64,000 bases of DNA. It comes from Pseudomonas sp. GL-B-19 (GTDB lineage Bacteria > Pseudomonadota > Gammaproteobacteria > Pseudomonadales > Pseudomonadaceae). A program made the translations under genes and the position numbers. Positions 37,526-45,242 of this stretch are shown one piece after another; the first letter of the stretch is position 1, and every line of letters starts with the position of its first letter. The notes beneath the pieces were generated by a model, which was not told the origin of the DNA, did no database searches, and saw only the letters and a list, made by a program, of their open reading frames with translations. Location: positions 181,869-245,868 of the forward strand of contig NZ_JAHBDK010000064.1 in assembly GCF_019956415.1 (NCBI RefSeq). Direction: 5' to 3'.

Positions 37526-37933
37526 TTACACCGCCGTGTGCAGGCGGATCGCACTGACAATGCTGTTGGTGTTCCACGCACATTCGGCGTGCGCCGCATC
37601 ACGCACTACGGTGGAAATCCGCTCTGCCCCAAACGGCTTGACCGCAATGATCACCTTGCCCATCCGCTTGGCAATCTCGATTTCCTTGTTGATCCACTTG
37701 CTGTAGGTCGAATACATCCCCGCCATGATCAGCACTGCCGAGCAGGGCCGGATCTTGTTTTCTATGGCGGCTTCCAGTTGTTTGTCGGTCTGCGCGTCGG
37801 TGATCGGGTTGTCCGTCGGCACTGAAAAATTTTTGAATGTGAAGCCGGGTTTGGCGTTCAGCAGGCGCACGAGATTGTCGTGGGCGTGGGGGTAGTTCCA
37901 CGAATGGCTGATGAACAAATGATAGGTTTGCAT
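37526..37933 (-). CDS. ThsB-like TIR (DUF1863) protein, first gene of operon
   Basis: A 135-residue single-domain protein: MQTYHLFISHSWNYPHAHDNLVRLL (strand A and box 1), the long NFSVPTDNPITDA loop, AVLIMAGMYSTYSKWINKEIEIAKRMGKVIIAVKPFG with the likely catalytic Glu84. This is the pattern of the TIR-like domain of Thoeris ThsB proteins, which sense phage infection and synthesise a cyclic ADP-ribose isomer from NAD+. It is the promoter-proximal gene, 2 nt before the caspase-like gene, in a leftward operon divergent from nothing on its upstream side except the rsgA 3' end. Confidence 0.87.
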   Translation of the reverse strand: MQTYHLFISHSWNYPHAHDNLVRLLNAKPGFTFKNFSVPTDNPITDAQTDKQLEAAIENKIRPCSAVLIMAGMYSTYSKWINKEIEIAKRMGKVIIAVKPFGAERISTVVRDAAHAECAWNTNSIVSAIRLHTAV

Positions 37934-38101
37934 GGTTGTCCCTCGGTATCGCCGGAATGCGAAGAGGGCTTGAATGTATGCACTTGAGAGGACGCAACAA
38001 GGCCTGCGCGGTTAAAGAGACGGGTCCTTCAAGCGGGCGAGCGGAAGTCCTACAGAGGTGTCTGACGTTTAATCGGCGGGATGTTTTGTGGGGTGCAACA
38101 A

Positions 38102-38137
38102 GCGGCTGACCGCCCGTCAGAGTCGGGGCGGTCGGCA
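38102..38137 (-). terminator. hairpin downstream of rsgA
   Basis: CGGCTGACCGCCC and GGGCGGTCGGC-like arms form a strong stem 8 nt beyond the rsgA stop on the minus strand. No long T-run is seen. It would separate rsgA from the TIR operon that lies downstream on the same strand. Confidence 0.5.
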
Positions 38138-38144
38138 CGTCTGT

Positions 38145-39176
38145 TTAGTAGCTGGTTTCCGGCAAGCTGGCGATGATCGAGCGGTAGCTGTTCATCCGTT
38201 GCTGCTGCACGCGGCCTTCTTCGAGGGCCTTGAGCAGGGCGCAACCCGGTTCGCGGTCGTGTTTGCAGTCGCGAAAGCGGCAGGTGCCGATCAGGTCGTT
38301 GAACTCGATGAAACCGGCTTCGACGTCGGCACGGCTGACGTGGCCCAGACCGAATTCACGAATACCCGGGGAGTCGATCAACTCACCGCCACCGGGGAAG
38401 TGGAACAACCGCGCGGTGGTCGTGGTGTGAGTGCCCTGGCCGGATAGCTCGGACAACGGGCCGACGCGGGCTTCGACTTCCGGCAGCAGGCTGTTGACCA
38501 GCGACGACTTGCCGACGCCGGACTGTCCGACGAACACGCTGATGCGTCCGTCCAGTTGCTCCTGCAGTTGCTCCATGCCATTGCCGTGATGTGCCGAGAC
38601 TTCCAGCACCGGGTAACCGAGCGTGCGGTACACCGCCAGCAAGGCATTCAGCGCCGGGGCGTTCTGCTCATCGATCAAGTCGAATTTGTTGAGCAGCAGC
38701 AGTGGCCGGATACCGGCGTGCTCGGCGGCGACCAGGTAACGGTCGATCAGGTTGGCGTGAGGCTCTGGCAGCGGGGCGAAGACGATGACAATCATGTCGA
38801 CGTTGGCCGCTACGGGCTTGAGCTGGCCACGGCTGTCCGGACGGCAGAGTTCGGTTTTACGCGGCAGTTGCGCCACGATAACGCCGATGCCCTGGTTACC
38901 GGCACGCCAGACCACCTGATCGCCGGTCACTAGCGCCGGGAGGTTGGCGCGCAAGTGGCAGCGGAATACCTGGCCGGCCAAATCGCCATCGAGGGCTTCG
39001 ACTTCAACCTGTACACCGAAGTGCGCGATCACCAGGCCGGTCTGTTCCGGACCCAGGTCGCAACCCTCAAGTGCCTCGACAGCCGAGGACTCGCGTTTGG
39101 CGGCGCGGGCAGCGCGCTCGCCCTGAATCTTTTCGATGCGCCAGTTTTGACGACGATTGAGTTGGCGTTTGGCCAT
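38145..39176 (-). CDS. rsgA: small ribosomal subunit biogenesis GTPase RsgA
   Basis: Circularly permuted GTPase that checks 30S subunit maturation. The 343-residue protein has an N-terminal OB fold, then G-motifs in permuted order: NKFD (G4), GQSGVGKSSL (G1), DSPGIREF (G3). The C-terminal zinc site is CRFRDCKHDREPGC. The basic N-terminus MAKRQLNRRQNWRIEKIQ is typical. It is divergent from orn, as in P. aeruginosa. Confidence 0.97.
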   Translation of the reverse strand: MAKRQLNRRQNWRIEKIQGERAARAAKRESSAVEALEGCDLGPEQTGLVIAHFGVQVEVEALDGDLAGQVFRCHLRANLPALVTGDQVVWRAGNQGIGVIVAQLPRKTELCRPDSRGQLKPVAANVDMIVIVFAPLPEPHANLIDRYLVAAEHAGIRPLLLLNKFDLIDEQNAPALNALLAVYRTLGYPVLEVSAHHGNGMEQLQEQLDGRISVFVGQSGVGKSSLVNSLLPEVEARVGPLSELSGQGTHTTTTARLFHFPGGGELIDSPGIREFGLGHVSRADVEAGFIEFNDLIGTCRFRDCKHDREPGCALLKALEEGRVQQQRMNSYRSIIASLPETSY

Positions 39177-39283
39177 GGGTGTTCCGTATCAAGAATGCAG
39201 CGATTAGGTAAAACGGCCGCGAGTTTAGCACGCCCCGCCGGTTGCCTAGGCTAAACTGCGCAGCATTGCCTAGGAGCCGACAC

Positions 39284-39826
39284 ATGCAAAACCCGCAGAA
39301 TCTGATCTGGATCGACCTGGAAATGACCGGTCTGAACCCTGATACCGACGTCATCATCGAGATGGCCACCATCGTCACTGACAGTGATTTGAACACCTTG
39401 GCCGAAGGCCCGGTGATCGCCATCCACCACAGCGACGAGATCCTCGCCGGCATGGACGAGTGGAACACCCGTCAACACGGCGGCTCGGGCCTGACCCAGC
39501 GCGTGCGCGACAGCCGCATCAGCATGGCCGAAGCCGAAGCCGAGACTATTGCTTTCCTGGAGCAGTGGGTGCCCAAGGGCAAGTCGCCGATCTGTGGCAA
39601 CAGCATCTGCCAGGACCGTCGCTTCCTTTATACGCACATGAAATCCCTGGAAAGCTTCTTCCACTACCGCAACCTCGACGTCTCGACCCTTAAAGAGCTG
39701 GCCGCTCGCTGGGCGCCGGACGTGCGCGACAGCTTCAAAAAGGGTAGCACCCACCTGGCGTTGGACGACATTCGCGAATCCATTGCCGAGCTGCAGCACT
39801 ACCGCAAGCACTTCATCAAGTTCTGA
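39284..39826 (+). CDS. orn: oligoribonuclease
   Basis: 3'-5' exonuclease that degrades dinucleotides, including pGpG from cyclic-di-GMP breakdown. The 180-residue protein shows the DEDDh sites: IDLEMTGL (Asp11, Glu13), the middle ICGNSICQDRRFL and the late HLALDDIRESI. TAGGAG lies 8 nt upstream of the ATG at 39284, which is preferred over an upstream in-frame start. It is divergent from rsgA. Confidence 0.97.
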   Translation: MQNPQNLIWIDLEMTGLNPDTDVIIEMATIVTDSDLNTLAEGPVIAIHHSDEILAGMDEWNTRQHGGSGLTQRVRDSRISMAEAEAETIAFLEQWVPKGKSPICGNSICQDRRFLYTHMKSLESFFHYRNLDVSTLKELAARWAPDVRDSFKKGSTHLALDDIRESIAELQHYRKHFIKF

Positions 39827-39845
39827 TAGCGCCTCGGGTGACGCC

Positions 39846-39917
39846 ATCGCGGGCAAGCCATGCTCCTACAGAAGCGGTGTACGCCCTGTTTTTGTAGGCG
39901 CATGGCTTGCCCGCGAT
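39846..39917. repeat. REPIN, ATCGCGGGCAAGCCATGCTC family
   Basis: Arms ATCGCGGGCAAGCCATGCTC(CTACA) and (TGTAG)GCGCATGGCTTGCCCGCGAT in inverted order after orn. Same family as 4789-4855. Confidence 0.9.
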
Positions 39918-40007
39918 ACAGGCAATGCGGTCCTGCGCGATGATCACCCTCTTTTGGGGCTTCGGTGAAGTGCGTAGACTGCGCGCCTTTCTGCAAGGAC
40001 CGCCGCC

Positions 40008-40619
40008 ATGTTGCTGATGCTCTACCTGATCGCCATCACCGCTGAAGCCATGACCGGTGCGCTGTCTGCCGGCCGCCGCGGCATGGACTGGTTTGGTGTG
40101 GTGTTGATCGCCTGCGTCACGGCGTTGGGCGGCGGTTCGGTACGCGATGTGCTGCTCGGGCACTATCCGCTGACCTGGGTCAAACACCCGGAATACCTGG
40201 TGCTGACCTCGATCGCGGCGATGTTCACCGTCTTCGCTGCGCGCTGGATGCGCCACCTGCGCTCACTATTTCTGGTGCTCGACGCCGTGGGCCTGGTGGC
40301 GTTTACCCTGATCGGCTGCATGACCGCGCTGGAAATGGGCCATGGCATGCTGGTGGCGTCGGTCAGTGGCGTGATCACCGGCGTATTCGGCGGTATCCTG
40401 CGCGACATCTTCTGCAACGACATCCCGCTGATCTTTCGCCGAGAGCTCTACGCCAGTGTCTCGTTCGCGGCGGCGTGGTGCTACATGCTCTGCATCTACC
40501 TGCAATTACCCGGTGAACAGGCGATTTTGATCACGCTGTTTGGTGGCTTTCTGCTGCGGCTGCTGGCAATTCGTTTCCATTGGGAAATGCCGAAGTTCGT
40601 CTACAACGACGAAGCCTGA
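40008..40619 (+). CDS. TRIC-type cation channel family protein (YicG-like)
   Basis: A 203-residue inner-membrane protein with about seven hydrophobic segments in two similar halves. Each half carries a glycine kink with a conserved Arg: ALGGGSVRDVLLG and GVFGGILRDIFC. This is the UPF0126/trimeric intracellular cation channel family; bacterial members conduct monovalent cations in vitro, with uncertain physiological role. It stands between two repeat elements and converges on queG. Confidence 0.88.
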   Translation: MLLMLYLIAITAEAMTGALSAGRRGMDWFGVVLIACVTALGGGSVRDVLLGHYPLTWVKHPEYLVLTSIAAMFTVFAARWMRHLRSLFLVLDAVGLVAFTLIGCMTALEMGHGMLVASVSGVITGVFGGILRDIFCNDIPLIFRRELYASVSFAAAWCYMLCIYLQLPGEQAILITLFGGFLLRLLAIRFHWEMPKFVYNDEA

Positions 40620-40632
40620 CGTCTCCACGCCC

Positions 40633-40731
40633 CTGTAGCAGCTGCCGAAGGCTGCGTCCGAGGCCGCAGGACTCGCTTTCCAGGAAGGCGACTGCTACGC
40701 AATCGAACGCAGCCTTCGGCAGCTGCTACAG
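40633..40731. repeat. inverted repeat, CTGTAGCAGCTGCCGAAGGC family
   Basis: CTGTAGCAGCTGCCGAAGGC(TGCG) and (CGCA)GCCTTCGGCAGCTGCTACAG flank about 50 nt. It overlaps the last bases of queG. Longer loop and different sequence than the other REPINs; a known style of repeat in P. fluorescens-group genomes. Confidence 0.88.
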
Positions 40732-41790
40732 GAGTCCGTGTTGTTTCAACGCCCATTCGACATGCTCACGCACCAGCTCCGACGGGTAATCCCTGCGCGC
40801 CTTCAACGCTTCCAGCACCGGAATGCTCGACGGCGCGTTACCCAGCCCCACCGCCAAATTACGCAGCCAGCGCTCATAACCGGCGCGGCGTAACGGCGAG
40901 CCTTCGGTGCTGCTGAGGAATTTTTCCTCGTCCCACATAAACAGCTCGGCCAATTCGGCATTGTCCAGATTGTGTCTCGGCTTGAAGTCGCTTTCGCCGG
41001 ACGGACGGGCGAAGCGGTTCCATGGGCAGACGATCTGGCAGTCATCGCAACCAAACACCCGGTTGCCGATCAGTGGTCGTAAATCTTCCGGGATCGCGCT
41101 TTTCAGTTCGATGGTCAGGTACGAGATGCAACGCCGGGCGTCCAGTACGTAAGGGCCGACGAAGGCATTGGTCGGGCAGATGTCGAGGCACGCGGTGCAG
41201 CGGCCGCAATGTTCGGTGGTGTGAGGTGGATCGACCGGCAGCGGCAGATCGACAAAGAGTTCGCTGAGGAAGAAGTAACTGCCGGCCTTGCGATTCAAAA
41301 CCAAGGTGTTTTTGCCGATCCAGCCGAGACCGGCTTGTTCGGCGATGGCTTTTTCCAGCACTGGGGCGCTGTCGACGAACGCGCGGAAACCAAACGGGCC
41401 GATCTCACCCTGAATTTTATCGGCCAGTTGTTGCACGCGTTTGCGGATCAACTTGTGGTAATCACGGCCCAAGGCATAACGCGAGACGTAGGCTTTTTCC
41501 GGTTGGGCCAGACGTTTGGCCATTTCAGTGTCGCCCGGCAGGTAGTCCATGCGCAGGGAAACGACCCGAAGCGTGCCGGGTACCAGCTCTTCCGGGTGTG
41601 ATCGTTTGCTGCCGTGGGCGCCCATGTAGTCCATTTCGCCGTGGTAGCCAGCGGCGAGCCAGCGCTCCAGGTGCTGCTCATGCTCGGCCAGATCCAGGCC
41701 GCTGATGCCGACTTGCTGAAAGCCCAACTCGCGACCCCAGTCCTTGATGGATTGGGCGAGGGCGGGCAGATCTGTAGTAATAGCGGGCAT
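40726..41790 (-). CDS. queG: epoxyqueuosine reductase QueG
   Basis: Cobalamin- and iron-sulfur-dependent enzyme that reduces epoxyqueuosine to queuosine at position 34 of certain tRNAs. The 354-residue protein carries two 4Fe-4S motifs, CGRCTACLDICPTNAF and CDDCQIVCPWN, and the N-terminal QVGISGLDL and GYHGEMDYMG segments. A C-terminal HEAT-like part follows. The ATG at 41790 gives the family length. It is divergent from nnr with 63 nt between, so both promoters lie there. Confidence 0.95.
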   Translation of the reverse strand: MPAITTDLPALAQSIKDWGRELGFQQVGISGLDLAEHEQHLERWLAAGYHGEMDYMGAHGSKRSHPEELVPGTLRVVSLRMDYLPGDTEMAKRLAQPEKAYVSRYALGRDYHKLIRKRVQQLADKIQGEIGPFGFRAFVDSAPVLEKAIAEQAGLGWIGKNTLVLNRKAGSYFFLSELFVDLPLPVDPPHTTEHCGRCTACLDICPTNAFVGPYVLDARRCISYLTIELKSAIPEDLRPLIGNRVFGCDDCQIVCPWNRFARPSGESDFKPRHNLDNAELAELFMWDEEKFLSSTEGSPLRRAGYERWLRNLAVGLGNAPSSIPVLEALKARRDYPSELVREHVEWALKQHGLL

Positions 41791-41853
41791 GAGACGAGAG
41801 AAACCGGAGCTGAGGTGCGTATAATTCTGCCAGACATCGGAGCCCGAAGACGC

Positions 41854-43353
41854 ATGCCGCACACTAAAGATGATTTACCCGACGCGCTGTATAGTGCCGC
41901 GCAGGTTCGCGGGCTCGATGCGAGCCTGATTGCGGGCGGCGTACCGGGCTTCGAATTGATGCAGCGTGCGGCGCGGGCGACCTGGCGAGCGTTGGTCCGG
42001 CAGTGGCCGTCGGCGAATGAATTGAGTGTGCTGGCCGGTCACGGCAACAACGCTGGCGACGGTTATCTGGTGGCGGTGCTGGCCCGGCGTGCGGGTTGGT
42101 CAGTACGGGTGCTGGCGGTCGGTGATCCCCAGCGTTTGCAGGGGGATGCGGCGTTGGCGCATGCCGAGGCCGTTTCCGAGAATGTTTTGATTGAGTCCTG
42201 GGCTGCGCAGCCCCAACTGCGCGGCATCGTGCTGGACGCGTTGCTGGGCACCGGTCTGACGGGTGAGGTGAGAGCGCCTTACGCTGACGCCATTGCAGCG
42301 ATCAACGGCTGCGGTTTACCGGTGGTGGCGGTGGACATCCCTTCGGGCCTTTGCGCCGATACCGGTCGCGTCCTCGGTGCGGCGGTGCATGCCGATCTCA
42401 CTGTGACTTTCATCGGGTTGAAGCTGGGGCTGTTCACCGGTGATGCCGCAGACGTCGTCGGTGAACTGGTTTTCAACGATTTACACGCTGATCCGCAGGT
42501 AATTGAGGCCGCGTCGGTCAGTGCTCGTCGCCTGACGGCCCGTAACTTGCCGCAACTTGCCCCCCGAACGCCGACTTCCCACAAAGGCAAATTCGGCCAT
42601 GTGTTGCTGATCGGTGGTGATCGCGGTTTGGGTGGCGCGATCCTGCTGAGTGCACAAAGCGCTCTGCGTAGCGGGGCCGGCATGGTTTCCGTGGCCACTC
42701 GCAGTGAGCATGTTGGCGCCGCGCTGGCTAGAATCCCTGAAGCCATGGTGCTGGGCACGTCATCGGCCAACCAGCTGATGGAACTGCTGCAAAAAGTTTC
42801 CGTACTGGTGGTCGGTCCCGGCTTGGGGCAGGCTTCCTGGGGGCAAAGTTTGCTGTCGGCGGCCGCCAATGCACCGTTGCCGCAAGTCTGGGACGCCGAT
42901 GCGTTGAATATGCTGGCCGAAGAACGCGTGAATTTGCCCAAGGATTGCGTGATCACGCCGCATCCAGGTGAAGCGGCACGGTTGCTTGGGATCAGCACTG
43001 CTCAGGTGCAGGCGGATCGCCCGGCAGCGGCGCATGCATTGAGCAAAAAATACACCGCTGTCGTGGTGTTGAAAGGCGCCGGCAGCCTGATCGCCAGTCC
43101 CGATGGGCGTCTGGCGTTGTGTCATCAAGGTCATCCGGCCATGGCCACCGCCGGCTTGGGCGACGTACTGGCGGGTCTGGTGGGCGCGCTGTTGGCTCAA
43201 GGCATGCAAGCCTTCGACGCCGCGTGTCTGGCCGTCTGGCTGCACGCCAATGCGGGTGAGCAACAAGGTAAAGATGGCCGTGGGCTGGCGGCCAGTGATC
43301 TGATCCCGGCCATTCGTCAGTTGTTGGAGGAGCAAGCACCGTGTCTGAAGTAA
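41854..43353 (+). CDS. nnr: bifunctional NAD(P)H-hydrate epimerase/dehydratase
   Basis: Repairs hydrated NAD(P)H: the N-terminal YjeF_N domain epimerises and the C-terminal kinase-like domain dehydrates with ADP. The 499-residue fusion shows LAGHGNNAGDGYLVA and VDIPSGLCADTG in the first half, then HKGKFGHVLLIGG, ITPHPGEAARLLG, VLKGAGSLIA and TAGLGDVLAGL in the second. The ATG at 41854 is used. It overlaps tsaE by 13 nt and leads the operon to hfq/hflX. Confidence 0.95.
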   Translation: MPHTKDDLPDALYSAAQVRGLDASLIAGGVPGFELMQRAARATWRALVRQWPSANELSVLAGHGNNAGDGYLVAVLARRAGWSVRVLAVGDPQRLQGDAALAHAEAVSENVLIESWAAQPQLRGIVLDALLGTGLTGEVRAPYADAIAAINGCGLPVVAVDIPSGLCADTGRVLGAAVHADLTVTFIGLKLGLFTGDAADVVGELVFNDLHADPQVIEAASVSARRLTARNLPQLAPRTPTSHKGKFGHVLLIGGDRGLGGAILLSAQSALRSGAGMVSVATRSEHVGAALARIPEAMVLGTSSANQLMELLQKVSVLVVGPGLGQASWGQSLLSAAANAPLPQVWDADALNMLAEERVNLPKDCVITPHPGEAARLLGISTAQVQADRPAAAHALSKKYTAVVVLKGAGSLIASPDGRLALCHQGHPAMATAGLGDVLAGLVGALLAQGMQAFDAACLAVWLHANAGEQQGKDGRGLAASDLIPAIRQLLEEQAPCLK

Positions 43354-43811
43354 CCCTGTACCTGGCGGATGAAGAGGCGATGACCGCCTTTGGCGCACAT
43401 ATCGCAAAAACCACCCAAGGGCACGGTCTGATTTTTCTGGAAGGGGACTTGGGGGCGGGGAAAACCACGCTGTCACGGGGCATCATCCGGGGATTGGGGC
43501 ATGACGGGGCAGTAAAAAGTCCGACATTCACGCTGGTCGAGCCTTACGAGATCGGTGACGTCCGCGCCTTCCATTTCGACCTGTACCGTTTGGTCGATCC
43601 GGAAGAGCTGGAGTACCTCGGCATTCGCGACTACTTCGACGACGACGCCCTGTGCCTGATTGAGTGGCCCGATAAAGGTGCAGGCTTTTTGCCAAAGCCC
43701 GACCTGACCATTACCATTAGCCCGCAAGACAGCGGGCGTTCGCTGAAAATTTTATCCCAGGGCTCGCGTGGCGAGGCCTGGTGTGCCGCTTTGGCATTGG
43801 AATCCAATTAA
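43341..43811 (+). CDS. tsaE: tRNA threonylcarbamoyladenosine synthesis ATPase TsaE
   Basis: Energises the TsaB-TsaD complex that makes t6A37 in ANN-decoding tRNAs. The 156-residue protein has the Walker A GDLGAGKTT (residues 35-43), SPTFTLVEPYE and a Walker-B-like ALCLIEWPDKG. It starts with GTG, with GGAGGAGC upstream, inside the end of nnr. Confidence 0.95.
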   Translation: MSEVTLYLADEEAMTAFGAHIAKTTQGHGLIFLEGDLGAGKTTLSRGIIRGLGHDGAVKSPTFTLVEPYEIGDVRAFHFDLYRLVDPEELEYLGIRDYFDDDALCLIEWPDKGAGFLPKPDLTITISPQDSGRSLKILSQGSRGEAWCAALALESN

Positions 43812-43826
43812 ATGATGGGGTCTGGT

Positions 43827-45242
43827 ATGCGCTTTCGCGCGATGGTAGCTGCCGTAGGATTGTTGTTTTTGGCGGTGACCGTCGACGCTGTGGCCGACAC
43901 GAAGGTCAATAGCGTTCGCCTGTGGCGGGCGCCGGATAACACACGGCTGGTGTTCGACCTGACCGGGCCTGTGCAACACAGCGTTTTCACCCTGACTGCT
44001 CCGGATCGGCTGGTGATCGACATCAATGGTGCGACACTCGGTGCGCCGCTGAACGTCAACACCTCCAATACCCCCATCACCGCCATGCGTTCGGCTCAAC
44101 GCACGCCGACCGACCTGCGGGTGGTGATCGACCTGAAAAAGGCCGTGACCCCGAAAAGCTTCTCCCTGGCCCCGAACGCCCAGTACGGTAACCGACTGGT
44201 GGTTGACCTGTTTGATAGCGCCGCCGATGCCTCGCCGTCGCCAGCACCAACGCCTTCGGTCGCCACGGTGCCGGCAGTGCCGGTCACGCCTGTTGAGCCG
44301 GCGATCAAGCTTCCACCGGCACCGGCCGGCAAGCGCGACATCCTTGTGGTGATCGATGCTGGCCACGGCGGCGAAGACCCGGGCGCCTCGGGCTCTCGCG
44401 GTCAGAAGGAAAAAGACGTGGTATTGGCCATCGCCCGCGAATTGCAGCGTCAGGTCAACGGGATGAAAGGCTTCCGCGCCGAACTGACCCGTACCGGCGA
44501 CTACTTCATACCACTGCGCGGCCGTACCGAAATCGCCCGCAAGAAAGGCGCCGACCTGTTCGTTTCGATCCACGCCGACGCCGCGCCTTCGACCGCCGCC
44601 TTCGGTGCTTCGGTATTCGCCCTGTCTGATCGTGGCGCTACATCGGAAACTGCCCGCTGGCTGGCGGACAGTGAAAACCGCTCCGACTTGATTGGCGGTG
44701 CCGGCAACGTCAGCCTTGATGACAAAGACCGCATGCTCGCAGGCGTGCTGCTCGACCTGTCGATGACGGCGTCGCTGACGTCCAGCCTGAACGTCGGCCA
44801 GAAAGTGCTGAGCAATATCGGTCGTGTCACTCCGTTGCACAAACAGCGTGTGGAACAGGCTGGATTCATGGTGCTGAAGTCGCCAGACATCCCGTCGATC
44901 CTGGTCGAAACCGGGTTCATCTCCAACGCCAACGAAGCCTCAAAGCTTGCGGCATCGAATCACCAGCAGGCGCTGGCGCGTTCGATCAGCAGCGGCGTAC
45001 GCCAGTTCTTCCAACAGAATCCGCCGCCGGGCACTTACATTGCGTGGCTGCGTGATTCCGGGAAAATCGCTCAGGGCCCACGTGATCACCGGGTCAATCC
45101 GGGTGAAACCCTGGCGATGATTGCCGTGCGTTATCAGGTGTCGCCAGCGACGCTGCGCAGCGCCAACAACCTGTCGAGTGATGAGCTGAAGATCGGTCAG
45201 CACCTGACCATTCCAGGCACTGAGTTGGCGGCTAAAGAATGA
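43827..45242 (+). CDS. amiB: N-acetylmuramoyl-L-alanine amidase AmiB-type
   Basis: Periplasmic zinc amidase that splits septal peptidoglycan. The 471-residue protein has a signal peptide (MRFRAMVAAVGLLFLAVTVDAVA), an AMIN domain (SVRLWRAPDNTRLVFDL), a Pro-rich linker and an Amidase_3 domain with zinc ligands in IDAGHGGEDPG and SIHADA and the catalytic VETGFISN. A C-terminal LysM domain ends the protein (VNPGETLAMIAVRYQVS). ATG 43827 has GGGG at good spacing and gives the cleanest signal peptide; ATGATG at 43812 is the alternative. It overlaps mutL. Confidence 0.95.
   Translation: MRFRAMVAAVGLLFLAVTVDAVADTKVNSVRLWRAPDNTRLVFDLTGPVQHSVFTLTAPDRLVIDINGATLGAPLNVNTSNTPITAMRSAQRTPTDLRVVIDLKKAVTPKSFSLAPNAQYGNRLVVDLFDSAADASPSPAPTPSVATVPAVPVTPVEPAIKLPPAPAGKRDILVVIDAGHGGEDPGASGSRGQKEKDVVLAIARELQRQVNGMKGFRAELTRTGDYFIPLRGRTEIARKKGADLFVSIHADAAPSTAAFGASVFALSDRGATSETARWLADSENRSDLIGGAGNVSLDDKDRMLAGVLLDLSMTASLTSSLNVGQKVLSNIGRVTPLHKQRVEQAGFMVLKSPDIPSILVETGFISNANEASKLAASNHQQALARSISSGVRQFFQQNPPPGTYIAWLRDSGKIAQGPRDHRVNPGETLAMIAVRYQVSPATLRSANNLSSDELKIGQHLTIPGTELAAKE

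Noticed and set aside
36079..37933. Classical type I Thoeris (ThsA plus ThsB)
   Set aside because: There is no SIR2 plus SLOG-type ThsA protein; the effector position is taken by a caspase-like protease.
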